The position numbers and the translations under genes are program-made. Positions 44,201-53,016 of a stretch of 64,000 bases of DNA are shown here, in pieces. Within the stretch, counting starts at the first letter, position 1. Each line of letters opens with the position of its first letter. A model generated the notes under the pieces. It was not told the DNA's origin and did no database searches. It saw only the letters and a program-made list of their open reading frames with translations. Source of the stretch: Desulfovibrio sp. JY (GTDB taxonomy: Bacteria; Desulfobacterota; Desulfovibrionia; Desulfovibrionales; Desulfovibrionaceae); NCBI GenBank assembly GCA_021730285.1, contig CP082962.1, positions 2,976,001 through 3,040,000 on the forward strand. The letters run 5' to 3'.

Positions 44201-46692
44201 TCGCTTTTGAGGCGCTTTATGCCCGGAAACGTGGCGTAGACATGGACCGGCAGCTTGGCCATGCCCGTAACACCCCGGCCGCCGCCCTCGCGGACCCGGG
44301 CCGTGACGATGGCCGTCAGCGCCGCCGGCGGGTTCAGGTCGCCCGGCAATTCCGCCGTGTAGGAAGCCTTGCCCCCGGCGTCCAGGTTGCCGGTTTCCTC
44401 CAGAATTTCCGTGTCCTCGAAGCTGCGTTGCGGGTCGCCGAACACATAGTCGCCAAAGCCCTTGGGGGCAAAGGCCGCCTTGATCAGCCGCACCCGGGCC
44501 TCGACCGGCAGGTCGGAACCCGGCGCGCCGAAGAGGTAGCGTCCGGCCACCGTGAAGGTGAGCGGTTTGCCCGCCTGTCCCGCCTGTTCGTCGGGATTGA
44601 CGGCAACGCTGATGCGGTCGGGAACGAAATCCTCCACCTGGAAGCGGTACTGGCCGATGACCGTGTCCGCGACCACCAGGTCGATGGTGTAGGCCCCGGT
44701 GAGCGTCTGGACGGGCAGGGGCTGGTGCAGGGAGATCGTGCCCTCGGCCCCGGTCACCACGGTCTTTTCGCTCAATTTGCGGCCCTGCGGGTCGCTCAGG
44801 CGCAGGGTCACGGGCATGGACGGCGGCAGGCCAAGCCGCGTGTCGCGCACCACGGCCAAGCCCTCGAGGGTCTCGCCCGGGCGGTAGATGTCGCGCTCGC
44901 CGTACACGAAGGCGGTGTAGCCGGCCTCGGGCATGACCTTGCCGGAAACGTCGAGGCCGGTGGTGTCCACCTGGAAGCGGTCGTAGAGCAGGTAGCTTCT
45001 GTCCGCGCCCTTTTGCACCATGATGAGGTAGGGCCGCTTGTCGCGAAGCGTCTTCGGGCTGATCCTGGCCCGGAAAAGCCCCTTGGCGTCGGTCGTGCCG
45101 GCGGCCAGCTCCTGGTTCTGGTAGGACAGCACCCGCACGTTGGCCCCGGCCACGGGAGCCAGCGTGGAATAGGAGGCCGTCCAGACGAGCAGGTCGCCAA
45201 GCCCCTGCTTGGCCACGATGCCGATGTCGGTCATGAGCACGTAGCGCTGGAAGCCCTGGAACTTGCCGGGCACATTGACGGCCACGCGGTAGAGGCCCGG
45301 CTCATGGCCCTGGATGTATTTCTCCAGATTGACCGGCGTGAGCACGGCGGCATTGCTTTTATAGCGCAGGGGAACGCGGCCGTTATAGATGCGGTCGCCC
45401 AGACTGCCGTTGACCGCGCCGCCGCCGGACTCGTCGTCGAAGACGGAGTAGTCCATGGAAAAAAGCGGAAACAGGTTGTTGTAATAGACGCGGTCCACGG
45501 AAAGCTCGGCCGCGTTGGTGTTGATGCTCTTGATGGCCAGATTCTTGTAGCCGTTTTTGGACAGGAAAATGCCCTGGTCCCGGAAATCCACGGACGGCTC
45601 CAGGTCGGGGATGCGCACCGTGCGGGAAACCTTCGCGTCGAGCACAGCGCCATCGGCCGCGACCAGGCCCTTGTCCACGGTCACGACGTACTCGCGTCCC
45701 GGCTCGAAGGCGCCGCTTATGACCAGATCCGCGCCGTCGGCGCTCAGGTTCGTTTCCAGCGGCGGCTCGATCCGGATGTGCCCGGCGGTCAGGTCGTTGG
45801 CCTCGACGGGCGTGGACAGGTTCAGCCGCAGGGTGGACGCGCTTTCTTCGGATTGTGCCTCGATGCGGCGCAGGCGCAGATGCGGGTCGAGCGCCACCGG
45901 GATGACGGCCACGGCTTCGGTTGCCAGCTCGATGTCGCCCTTTTGGGGCCGCAGGCCCGGCGTCACGACGATCTTGACGTCGCGCTGCTCGGCCGTCTTG
46001 ATGATGGGTTCGGACACGAAGCCGATTTTCTTGCTGGTATAGGTGGTGGTCAGGGAAACGGACACGGGCTTTTTCGGATCGCGGGGATCGATCAGGGAAA
46101 TGTGGTCGGCCAGGGCCTTGGGGTCGACGGCGCGATTGAAGGCCGCTTCCCCCCGGACCACGACCATGGCCCCGCCCTCGGGCGCGGGTTCCAGATGGCC
46201 CGTCAGGCGCGCCACCTCGAAGGAGCCGTAGGAGGCCTTCCAGACGTCCTGGCCGGCAAGCTCCTGGGGCGCGGCCAGAAAATCCTTGCCGGAAAAGGCG
46301 AAGGTGTAGCTTCTGGCCTGGGCGAAGCCGTCTGTGGGCGCGAAACGCAGCATGTACGGGGAAACCCAGGTCCAGGTGCCGGACAAGGGCGGCTCGACGG
46401 TTGCCGGGGCGGTCGACAGGACGGTTCCTTCCCTGGCCCCGGCCACGGGACGGTCGAACGCCACCAGCACGTAACGACCGCGTTCCGGGTCCATGCCAAG
46501 GCCGGCCACACGGACGGCGTCGTGCGCGGCCGGGGCTCCGGATGCGGGGGACTGCGCGGTCTGGCCCGGCTGCGGGGCCTTGGCCGGACCGGGCATCAGG
46601 AGGAAAAATTCCCCCAGGGCGATGCACAGGAGCACCACGATGATGGTGTTCTTCACGTTGGCGCGACGGTCGCCGGGGGTCTTTTCGTTCAT
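41224..46692 (-). CDS. Bacterial alpha-2-macroglobulin
   Basis: This 1822-residue protein begins with a single hydrophobic segment (NTIIVVLLCIALGEFFLLM) that should anchor or export it. It then shows macroglobulin (MG) domain repeats, a bait-like region, and an intact thioester motif GCLEQ with Cys1364, followed by the TED alpha-helical domain and receptor-binding-like C-terminal strands. It resembles YfhM-type proteins, thought to trap proteases in the periplasm. The usual partner pbpC is absent; instead the stop overlaps the start of a PilT-like ATPase gene. There is no clear lipobox, so anchoring by the N-terminal helix is more likely. Confidence 0.92.
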   Translation of the reverse strand: MNEKTPGDRRANVKNTIIVVLLCIALGEFFLLMPGPAKAPQPGQTAQSPASGAPAAHDAVRVAGLGMDPERGRYVLVAFDRPVAGAREGTVLSTAPATVEPPLSGTWTWVSPYMLRFAPTDGFAQARSYTFAFSGKDFLAAPQELAGQDVWKASYGSFEVARLTGHLEPAPEGGAMVVVRGEAAFNRAVDPKALADHISLIDPRDPKKPVSVSLTTTYTSKKIGFVSEPIIKTAEQRDVKIVVTPGLRPQKGDIELATEAVAVIPVALDPHLRLRRIEAQSEESASTLRLNLSTPVEANDLTAGHIRIEPPLETNLSADGADLVISGAFEPGREYVVTVDKGLVAADGAVLDAKVSRTVRIPDLEPSVDFRDQGIFLSKNGYKNLAIKSINTNAAELSVDRVYYNNLFPLFSMDYSVFDDESGGGAVNGSLGDRIYNGRVPLRYKSNAAVLTPVNLEKYIQGHEPGLYRVAVNVPGKFQGFQRYVLMTDIGIVAKQGLGDLLVWTASYSTLAPVAGANVRVLSYQNQELAAGTTDAKGLFRARISPKTLRDKRPYLIMVQKGADRSYLLYDRFQVDTTGLDVSGKVMPEAGYTAFVYGERDIYRPGETLEGLAVVRDTRLGLPPSMPVTLRLSDPQGRKLSEKTVVTGAEGTISLHQPLPVQTLTGAYTIDLVVADTVIGQYRFQVEDFVPDRISVAVNPDEQAGQAGKPLTFTVAGRYLFGAPGSDLPVEARVRLIKAAFAPKGFGDYVFGDPQRSFEDTEILEETGNLDAGGKASYTAELPGDLNPPAALTAIVTARVREGGGRGVTGMAKLPVHVYATFPGIKRLKSDATVPGKPVRFEYVVVTPEGKPTPAKGLTATLYRDRWQTVLRKGPDGSFKYESVRDPRTVDVKTVNAPGGKGAVEFTPPSFGSYRLTLADPESGATSQLEFYAGGFGYSPWAVENPARLELVPDKTEYASGETARFQVRAPFAGKLLVTVEGSDVHDVQILDLAGNTGQIEVPVKAAYMPGVYVTATLVRQAANVTADTPSRAYGAAPMFVDRASGRLPLTLAAPEAMRPNGKLTAEVSAPPGSLVTVAAVDEGILQLIAQKTPDPFAALYAKRQLQVQTYDTFSLLLPEVPPLMGKALAGGGDGTDDLSNFVRTQSPARRTVAYWSGPVAVGPTGKAQVAFDIPEFQGQVRLMAVGISGRRFAGAEAKTLVKSPLVLLPSFPRFLSFGDAARIPVTVRNDTGKAGSFAIRLTAAGPVTVTDPSRNVDIASGGTATVEFPVTVGNAEGVAAFDVAVSGGGESSADTAQVAVRSPLPPRTSVRSGALETAELTVPNLASGEFLPGTARIDVTVGRFPLIRFTGNLKALLGYPYGCLEQTVSRAFPLLYFADLAQGMAPGAFTSATPQAMVQSAIRRVTGMQLYNGGFSMWPGGSEPQAWMSLYAANFLAEAGRAGYPVDPGVMSQALAFAGETGREADLSKPAGLTLAAYALYVEAKAGRADIGAMDNLRDSQAKRLPAEARGLLGAAYAAVGNTRTADMLLSGPVPAGEQHKETGGNLGSTLRDKALFLSALLDAVPADPRIVSLAEDVGRLLEGEPYPSTQENAFALLALGKFYARQKAKPPFSGVLYAGTGVLSDFSSNKVASLHGLPQSGDLRFVVKQGFTPGACAYSVRTRAIPTKAAYAPQATGLAIDRTYLTRSGQPVNLDAVPQGALIVVKFAVRATAGPVSNVVLENLLPAGLEVENPRLSTTERLPWMEADEKTDAGYLDMRDDRTLLFTDLPDDKWHAYYALLRAVTPGSFIVPPAQAEAMYAPELRASGALSRLTVTTPTK

Positions 46693-46817
46693 GCCGTCCT
46701 CCCGTCTATCCAGTCATACCCATGCGCCGTTTTTTTTCAACCATGCGCCGGGGCACTTATTCGGTTGCAAAATAAACCCTGTCTGTTACCGAAAGCCATG
46801 CCCGCCAAGGAGGTTCC

Positions 46818-47687
46818 ATGCGTCGCTTGCATTGCACTCTTTTGACTCTCACCCTTTTTGTCAGTGGCCTGTGCTGCGCTCCGGCCCTGGCCGTGACCGC
46901 CCAGGAATCCGGCAAGAAAACACTCTACGGAATGTTCAAGCAGACCACGGAAGGCAGCATTGTTTTTCTCGATCCGCAAGAGACCGGCGTGGTCTATCTG
47001 CCCTTCGATTCGTCCGCCAGTATGAGCGGCTCTCTCGATATCCAGGTTCAGGTCCAAGGCGAGATCCGCGATTCGTTCAATCGCAACGGCAAGACCTATC
47101 GCGTGCTGACCGTCAGTTCCATCCATCCTCTGACGGCGGAATACGGTTCCACGACAGCCCAATCCGGCCGGCACGTCGGCCTGCCCGGCGCCGAAACGGC
47201 CGATGTGCATACCTATCAGAACAAGACCTGCTACGTGTACGACCGCTACGCGGTGCTCGAAACCTTGGCGGATTATTCCGACGGCCATACGTTGCGGGTG
47301 GTCTCGCGCACGGCCGCCGACAATCCCTCGGCCGTGTGCGAAAACCTGCAAGGCACGCCACTTTTCGAGATCCCGAACGGCGGGGAATTCACCTTCGCCG
47401 GCCTGTCGGGCGACACGCTCTTCGTGGAAAACGGAAAGCCCAGCGCCCTGCACGGGCTCATGGCCGTCAACCTGGCCCGGCAAAAACAAACCCTCGACGC
47501 CACCGTCCTGCCCGGCGCGGCCGTGAACAAGGGAACCCTTCACTATACGGAAAAATTCAACGCGCTCAAATCCTGCCCGGCCGGCACCATGCCCATGCAC
47601 AAGATGTCCCTCGATCTGGCCGCCGGGAAGACGCAAAGTTTGGGAAGCGGGTTTTGCAAGGCGTCGGGGGAGGGGACCCCTTTTTGA
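46818..47687 (+). CDS. Secreted protein of unknown function
   Basis: This 289-residue protein has a signal peptide (LHCTLLTLTLFVSGLCCAPA, cut near ALA) and is mostly beta-strand in character. Segment GVVYLPFDSSASMSGSLDIQ resembles an OB-like or beta-sandwich start, and five cysteines remain in the mature region. I recognise no family. The gene diverges from the macroglobulin gene 126 bases away, so they may share a regulatory region. The last residues (GEGTPF) and the stop codon are encoded inside a perfect 20-bp hairpin repeat, so the present C-terminus probably arose by repeat insertion. Confidence 0.7.
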   Translation: MRRLHCTLLTLTLFVSGLCCAPALAVTAQESGKKTLYGMFKQTTEGSIVFLDPQETGVVYLPFDSSASMSGSLDIQVQVQGEIRDSFNRNGKTYRVLTVSSIHPLTAEYGSTTAQSGRHVGLPGAETADVHTYQNKTCYVYDRYAVLETLADYSDGHTLRVVSRTAADNPSAVCENLQGTPLFEIPNGGEFTFAGLSGDTLFVENGKPSALHGLMAVNLARQKQTLDATVLPGAAVNKGTLHYTEKFNALKSCPAGTMPMHKMSLDLAAGKTQSLGSGFCKASGEGTPF

Positions 47688-47734
47688 AAAAAGGGGTCCC
47701 CTCCCCCGAACCCCCTCCCTCCCCAAAAACTTTC
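47661..47734 (-). repeat. Palindromic gene-end repeat, family R, copy 1
   Basis: A perfect 20-bp stem (47666-47685 with 47688-47707) has a two-base loop whose apex is T5-GA-A5. Flanks read GCGTC on one side and CAAAAACTTTC on the other, as in copies at 53017 and 54610. It likely works as a terminator for the secreted-protein gene. Confidence 0.8.
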
Positions 47735-48034
47735 AACGGGGTGGATAAAGGGGGTTTTTGAGACTTCCGAAAGTAGAAATCCATCCCCCTTCGCCCCGAA
47801 GGGGCGACGGCGTGGTGGCGGCGGAATTTGTCCGGGACGAGCTTGTCGCGAAGCGACATGCAGCGTCCCGGCAAATTCCGCCGCCATCTTCTCCACTCTC
47901 CGACTTCCCGCCAACCCACCGCACTCCCGCCCGACCAGAGCCGAATCGGGGGGACCGGGGGGCCCGTGGCCTCCCGGCGGGGTCTGGGGCAGAGCCCCAG
48001 CCGCCTTTGCCTTTCCCTTCGCCCAGCCTAACCG
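47735..48034. other. Repeat-rich gap between convergent genes
   Basis: About 300 bases without a supported gene. It continues from repeat R1 and includes a family S element at 47948-47998. It also has a GC-rich stretch just after the flippase stop. Nothing else is recognised. Confidence 0.4.
47948..47998. repeat. GC-rich gene-end repeat, family S, copy 1
   Basis: It begins GGGGGGACCGGGGGGCCC, then CGGCGGGGT, and ends in the small hairpin GGGGCAGAGCCCC. It closely matches 56193-56243 and lies downstream of the flippase gene. Confidence 0.7.
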
Positions 48035-49255
48035 CTACTCGCCGGCCTTCGCCGCAAAGCCCTGCCTGACGAAGGACAGGGCGAGGCCGGCGCAGAGGGC
48101 GGCTTCGGTGGCGATGGTGGCCAGGGCCGCGCCTTTGGCGGCGAGGAGTGGGATCAAAAGCAGGTTGAGGCCGATGTTGAGGCCGGCGGCGGCGATGGTG
48201 ACGCCGGCGTAGTAGCGTTCGCGGCCGAGGGCGACGAGGGCCTGGGTGAGGACGTAATTGGGGAGGATGAAGGGCAGGGAGGCGAGCAGCCAGGCGAGCA
48301 GGGGGATCGCTGCGGCATATTTGTGGCCGAAGGCCAGGGTGAGGATGAACGGGCCGAGGAGAAGCCCGCCGATGGTGGCGGCGGCGGCCAGGCCGATCAT
48401 GACGGCGAGCATGAGGGTGAAGGAACGCTTGAAGGCCTGGGCGTCGTCCAGGGAGACGCGCAGTTTGCGGAAAAAGATGTGGGCCAGCGGCGTGGCCAGC
48501 ATGATGACGCCTTCGATGAGGCGGTAGGCGGCGGCGTAGTTGCCGACCTCGGCCGGGTCCGGGGTGAGCAGGCGCAGCAGCACGATATCGCAGCGGAAGT
48601 AGATGGCCGTGGCGGCGGAGATGCACAGAAAGGCCAGACAGGGGGCGTAGATTTCGCGGCTGACGGCCAGGCGTGGCCGCACGGCCAGCGGCTTGGCAAA
48701 GGGAGTGGCCAGGGCGATGGCTTGTCCGACGAGCAGGCCGAGGAAGATGACGGTGGGGCCGGGTGACGGCACCAGCAGGGCGAGGCCGGCGCAGATGGCG
48801 GTGGCGGTGCGGGTGACGGCGCGCCAGACGGCCTCGGCGGCGAAATTGTTATGGCCCTTGAGGTGGGCGGAGACCAGGGCGGCGGCGGTGAAAAGGGCGT
48901 AGTAGAGCACGGCCGCGCCCAGGGACGAGCGCTCGCCCCGGGAAAAAAGGGGAAGCAGGCACAGGCCGAAAAGTGTCGTTGCGGCCAGATGTCCTATGGC
49001 CAGGGACATGAGCGGCGGCCGCCCCGTGGACGTTACGAGCCCGGCCTTGGCGGTTTCGCGGAAGATGAGCGTGGTGAAGCCGCCGTCCTGGAGAATGGCG
49101 AAGAGCGAGGCCAGGGTGAGGATGTAGGTGTACTGGCCGAAGCCGGCCGGTCCCAGGACGCGGCCGAGCAGGAAGGTGAGGCCCACGGAGACGGCGGCGG
49201 CGTAAAGCGTGGCCGCCCATTGGCTGGACAGGGCCTTGGCCAGGGCGCGGCTCAT
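48035..49255 (-). CDS. Polysaccharide flippase (Wzx/MATE-like)
   Basis: This 406-residue polytopic protein has about 12 helices and starts SSQWAATLYAAAVSVGLTFL, then GRVLGPAGFGQYTYILTLAS. That is the typical N-terminus of the oligosaccharide flippase family within the MOP superfamily. It would move a lipid-linked glycan across the inner membrane. ATG 49255 overlaps the TGA of the GmhB-like gene (ATGA), and that gene overlaps the glycosyltransferase gene, so three proteins are translationally coupled. Together they suggest a small glycan assembly unit whose sugar may be a heptose. Confidence 0.88.
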   Translation of the reverse strand: MSRALAKALSSQWAATLYAAAVSVGLTFLLGRVLGPAGFGQYTYILTLASLFAILQDGGFTTLIFRETAKAGLVTSTGRPPLMSLAIGHLAATTLFGLCLLPLFSRGERSSLGAAVLYYALFTAAALVSAHLKGHNNFAAEAVWRAVTRTATAICAGLALLVPSPGPTVIFLGLLVGQAIALATPFAKPLAVRPRLAVSREIYAPCLAFLCISAATAIYFRCDIVLLRLLTPDPAEVGNYAAAYRLIEGVIMLATPLAHIFFRKLRVSLDDAQAFKRSFTLMLAVMIGLAAAATIGGLLLGPFILTLAFGHKYAAAIPLLAWLLASLPFILPNYVLTQALVALGRERYYAGVTIAAAGLNIGLNLLLIPLLAAKGAALATIATEAALCAGLALSFVRQGFAAKAGE

Positions 49256-49872
49256 GGGCGGGGCGTCCCGGCCGTTTCCGCCTCGAGGAGAAAGGCCACG
49301 GCGGCGGGCAGGTCGCGGGCCAGGACATGGGGCCAGGCGGGTTGACGCTCGGCCAGGACCCAAACGTCGCCGGAAAGGTGCGGCAGCTGGAGTTTATCGG
49401 CATCCCGCCTGCCATGGCCGGTCATGACGAGGATGGTGACGGCCGCGCCGAAGGCCAGTCCGAAGGCGATGTCCGAAGCCGCGTCGCCGATCATCGCCGT
49501 GGCGGCCGGGTCGAGGCCGTGGCGGGCGGAGAGGGTCTCGAACAGGCCCGTGGCCGGCTTGCGGCAGGCGCAATTGTCGCCTGGCGCATGGGGGCAGAAG
49601 GCCGTTTCGGTAAATTTCGCGCCAAAGGGGACAAGGAGGTCCACCAGTCGCTTTTGGACAGCCTGGAAATGCGTTTGGGTATAATACCCACGGCCGATGC
49701 CGGATTGGTTGGTGACGCAAAAAAGCCGTTTCCCGGCCCGGACGAGCCGTCCCAGGGCTTCGCCGCCGCCGGGGACGAGCGCCACGCCGGCCGGGTCGCA
49801 GAGATAGTGGCGTTCCTCGATGATGGTGCCGTCCCGGTCGAGGAGCACGTCGCGAATGGCGGGCAGCGCCAT
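49252..49872 (-). CDS. gmhB: D-glycero-D-manno-heptose-1,7-bisphosphate phosphatase (GmhB-like)
   Basis: This 206-residue HAD-IIIA phosphatase has nucleophile motif DRDGTI (Asp12, Asp14), FCVTNQSGIGRG as motif II, a zinc loop CPHAPGDNCACRKP, lysine site RKPATGL and motif IV MIGDAASDIAFG. It removes the C7 phosphate of heptose bisphosphate to make ADP-heptose precursor for LPS or glycoproteins; related histidinol-phosphatase roles are possible. Its ATG shares a base with the TGA of the upstream glycosyltransferase gene. The C-terminal 25 residues are longer than the usual family end. The family call is strong, exact substrate likely. Confidence 0.87.
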   Translation of the reverse strand: MALPAIRDVLLDRDGTIIEERHYLCDPAGVALVPGGGEALGRLVRAGKRLFCVTNQSGIGRGYYTQTHFQAVQKRLVDLLVPFGAKFTETAFCPHAPGDNCACRKPATGLFETLSARHGLDPAATAMIGDAASDIAFGLAFGAAVTILVMTGHGRRDADKLQLPHLSGDVWVLAERQPAWPHVLARDLPAAVAFLLEAETAGTPRP

Positions 49873-52800
49873 CAGAAATCGTCCTGCAGGCCCGGCAGAT
49901 AAGGCTGGGGCCGTGGCGAGAGGAATAGGGACAGGGACGCGCCGGCGTTGTCTTCGAGCTTGAGCGGGAAGGTCGGGGCGCTTTCGGTCAGACCGCGAAA
50001 CCTGGATGCGTCGAGCACGGCCTCGATGCGCATGCGGGTCACGTCGCGCGACCAGAGCTGCGCGCCCTGGCCGGAAAGATCGAAGCGGACGAAGCCGTTG
50101 GTGATGGGGCGGCGAAAGCGCATGACCGACACGCGCCGCACCATGAGCCCCTGCCACAGGCCCGAGCGGTCGCTATGCAGGGTGTCCAGGGGCCTGAAAT
50201 GGGTCCCGTCCGGGGAGAAGGACACGGTGACCGTATTTTTGCCGGCCTTGTCCGCGAACACGCGGGGATAGGACAGGATGCGCAGGGTCTTGATCGGGTA
50301 GGCGGAGCTTATGGGCACGGTGACCGAGCAAGGGCCCGGGGCCTTGCAGGACAGGCAGTCCTCGCCGTCGTTCTTGCGGATGTTCCAGGCCAGCGGAAAG
50401 GCGGCCAGGGCTTCCTTTTCCCGGGCGAAGCTCGGCTCGAAGCGCAGTACGCCGACGCCGTCCGTGCCGAGGAGCAGGGTCGTCGGCGGCGGGGCCAGCA
50501 CCGGCACGGCAAGCTCCGTGTCGCCGATGCGCAGCCTGGGGCGGTTGAGCGCGCCGGAGAGCTTGATGGCCGGAACGTTGCGGGGCGGCGTTTCGCCCAG
50601 GCGGGCCGTGACCGGAACATTTTGCGCCAGGGCGACGAAGGGATCGGTCAGGTCCGGATCGTAAAAAAGATAGGCCGGTTCACCGTTTTCGCCGGGGATG
50701 GCAAACACGGGCTCGATGCCGGGATGGGCGGCCAGAAACGGGGCCAGGGCGCTTGCGGGATTGGCCGGGCCCTGGGGAATGTCCGGACCGGCTGGGAAAA
50801 CGTAGAGTGCGTCGGCATCGACGAGGGGCTCCCCGGGATGCCACGTGGCCAGGGCGTTATGCCCGGCGGCGCGAAGAAGCGCGGCTTCGGCCGGGCCGGG
50901 ACCGGTCGGCCGACCAGCCATGGTGGCGCTCGCCTCGATGCGGATGGCCTCGATGATGCCGGGGTTGGCCACCGGGCCGTAATCCAGGCGCAGGCGGACC
51001 TTTTCGGTGCCCGGATCGATGGCCGGCAGGTCATAGGTTTTGGTGATGAAGCGGCGCTTTTCATGATTGGGGGCGATCAGCTTGCCGTCCGGGCCGAGAA
51101 AGTCCTTGCCGGTCACCGTGCCGATTTCCGTAAAGGGCGCGTCGCCGACGGCCACGGACACGCCGATGCGCGAATCCGACGGCACGCCTTCAAGGAACGT
51201 GGCCGAGAACATCAGCGACAGCTTCGCGGCGGTAATGCGTGTTCCGGCGGCGGCCTGGAAGGTATAGGTCGCATGGCCGGGCTTTTCGTAATCATAGTGG
51301 GACAGGGTGTGGTAGCGGCTTTCGGGGCCGAGGTTCACCGCTTCGTCGCAGTCGGCGTAGAAGTTGTAGGTGGTGAAGTCCTCGACGAAGCGCGCCGCGC
51401 CTTTCGCGTCCGGGTAGAGCACCACCGGGGCCGTGCTGACAAGGCCGATGGCCGAGACCGTGGTATCCTGGATGGTGATGCGCTTGTGCGGGAAGAAGGG
51501 CGTTTGGGGCGGCGTCAGATCGCTTTGGATCAGATGATACGTGCGCTTGTAGCCCTGCGGCGTATAATGGGAAAGGTTTTCAAAGACGTGGGGCAGGTAC
51601 CAGTCGGCAATGAGCTTGGGATTGCGGTTGCTCTGGTAGAACAGGTAGCGCACGTCGTTCTTGTTCCAGGCGAGATAATCGGCCAGTTCCTTGGAATAGG
51701 ACGTTTCGCGGCGATAGTAGATCCCGAGCGAGCGCAGGTTGGGGATGTTGACGACAACGCACAGGCAGATGCCGACCAGGGGCACGGCCCAGGCGGTGCT
51801 TTTTTCGGACAGGTCCAGATGGGCGGCGATGCGATCGAGGAGTACGGCCATGGCCAGCCCGGCCATGGCCATGAGCAGGTAATAGGCGTTGAAGACGTAG
51901 CGGGAGCTGATTTCGAGCTGGGTGCCGGCGACGAGAAAGGCCACCACCGGCATGAAGGCAAAGGCCCCGAGCAGCACCAGCCCGTCGCGGTAGCGGCGTC
52001 TGGCGGCGATGACGCAGCCGGCCAGTCCCAGCAAGGCCAGGGGCAGCCAGGGCAGGCCGTGGCGTTCGGCCGCGTAGGCCCCGAATTCCGTCAGCACGGT
52101 GAGGGGGAAATCGGCCGGGATGCCGGGGGAAACGCCTTTGGACCGCAGCAATGTGAAGATGTTGCGATAGGCCGGAATCCACGGCAGGTAGCACAGCCCG
52201 ACCACGGCCACGGCGGCCAACAGGGCCAGTCCTTTCTTGATCGCTGTCCGCAGCGGCAAGTCCTTTTTCGCCAGCCGGCCGCCCAGGAACCATACCGTGA
52301 ACACGCCCTCGGCCGCGATGTTGGAGCTGGCCATGTAGGACGTGTAGCACATGGCCATGGTGACCAGGGCGTAGGCGACGTAGCGGAGAGCGCCGCCGCG
52401 CGAAAGCGCCCGGTAGAGCGCCCAAAGCGACAGCAGGGCCAGCAGCATGAAGAGGCTGTAGGGCCGCAGTTCCCGGGAATAATGAAGCTGGTAGACGGAA
52501 AAGGTGGTGAGCCCGGCGGCGAAAAGCCCGGCCCGGCGCGACAGGATTTCGCTGATCAGCCCGTAGAGCACGGCGATGGAGGCCGTGCCGCTGGCGACGC
52601 TCAAAAGTCGCAGCACGGCATCGTCATGGCTGACGGAGAGCACGAAGTGGGTGATCAGATGATAGAGCGGCGGGAAGAACTCGCCGCCGATGTCCGACGG
52701 GCCGACCACGGTCAGGATGTGGAGCATGCGGCCGATGGAAAGCTGGGAGATGCCGAGCGTGATGAATTCGTCCCACCACAGCGAGGGTTCGCCGAGATAG

Positions 52801-52877
52801 GCCAGACGCAAGACCGCCCCGGCCAGGAGCAGCAGGACGAGCAGCAGGGGATACAGACGACGGGCGGTGGTTGGCAT
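49872..52877 (-). CDS. Large membrane glycosyltransferase (PMT/ArnT-like, GT-C fold)
   Basis: This 1001-residue protein has an N-terminal half with about 10-12 helices. The first periplasmic loop has LGEPSLWWDEFITLG, whose acidic pair is the catalytic signature of GT-C enzymes using lipid-linked sugars. HYSRELRPYSLFMLLALLSL follows. The C-terminal 550 residues are soluble, periplasmic and beta-rich and match no family I know; this makes the protein far longer than typical 500-residue relatives. It probably transfers a sugar from a polyprenyl phosphate donor to a surface glycan or protein. First gene of the glycosyltransferase-gmhB-flippase chain. Confidence 0.85.
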   Translation of the reverse strand: MPTTARRLYPLLLVLLLLAGAVLRLAYLGEPSLWWDEFITLGISQLSIGRMLHILTVVGPSDIGGEFFPPLYHLITHFVLSVSHDDAVLRLLSVASGTASIAVLYGLISEILSRRAGLFAAGLTTFSVYQLHYSRELRPYSLFMLLALLSLWALYRALSRGGALRYVAYALVTMAMCYTSYMASSNIAAEGVFTVWFLGGRLAKKDLPLRTAIKKGLALLAAVAVVGLCYLPWIPAYRNIFTLLRSKGVSPGIPADFPLTVLTEFGAYAAERHGLPWLPLALLGLAGCVIAARRRYRDGLVLLGAFAFMPVVAFLVAGTQLEISSRYVFNAYYLLMAMAGLAMAVLLDRIAAHLDLSEKSTAWAVPLVGICLCVVVNIPNLRSLGIYYRRETSYSKELADYLAWNKNDVRYLFYQSNRNPKLIADWYLPHVFENLSHYTPQGYKRTYHLIQSDLTPPQTPFFPHKRITIQDTTVSAIGLVSTAPVVLYPDAKGAARFVEDFTTYNFYADCDEAVNLGPESRYHTLSHYDYEKPGHATYTFQAAAGTRITAAKLSLMFSATFLEGVPSDSRIGVSVAVGDAPFTEIGTVTGKDFLGPDGKLIAPNHEKRRFITKTYDLPAIDPGTEKVRLRLDYGPVANPGIIEAIRIEASATMAGRPTGPGPAEAALLRAAGHNALATWHPGEPLVDADALYVFPAGPDIPQGPANPASALAPFLAAHPGIEPVFAIPGENGEPAYLFYDPDLTDPFVALAQNVPVTARLGETPPRNVPAIKLSGALNRPRLRIGDTELAVPVLAPPPTTLLLGTDGVGVLRFEPSFAREKEALAAFPLAWNIRKNDGEDCLSCKAPGPCSVTVPISSAYPIKTLRILSYPRVFADKAGKNTVTVSFSPDGTHFRPLDTLHSDRSGLWQGLMVRRVSVMRFRRPITNGFVRFDLSGQGAQLWSRDVTRMRIEAVLDASRFRGLTESAPTFPLKLEDNAGASLSLFLSPRPQPYLPGLQDDF

Positions 52878-53016
52878 ACGGAAGGTTCCTGATCCCGAAA
52901 CGCCGGGACCAACGCCATTTAGCCAAGCTTTCCGGGGAAGACAAGGCCGGGGGGAGGACTTGCCGCCCGCGCCGGTCAGGTTTTGCCCCTCTCCGGTACC
53001 GTCCCCTGCCCTATGA

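Noticed and set aside
41362-46845. Plus-strand frame of over 1800 codons opposite the macroglobulin gene
   Set aside because: It is a shadow of the minus-strand gene, with no domain features, while the minus frame has an intact thioester and MG repeats.
49872-52892. Very long plus-strand frame (50175-52892) opposite the glycosyltransferase
   Set aside because: High-GC DNA keeps antisense frames open. The minus-strand frame has clear membrane and catalytic features; the antisense one is low-complexity Gln/Gly/Arg.
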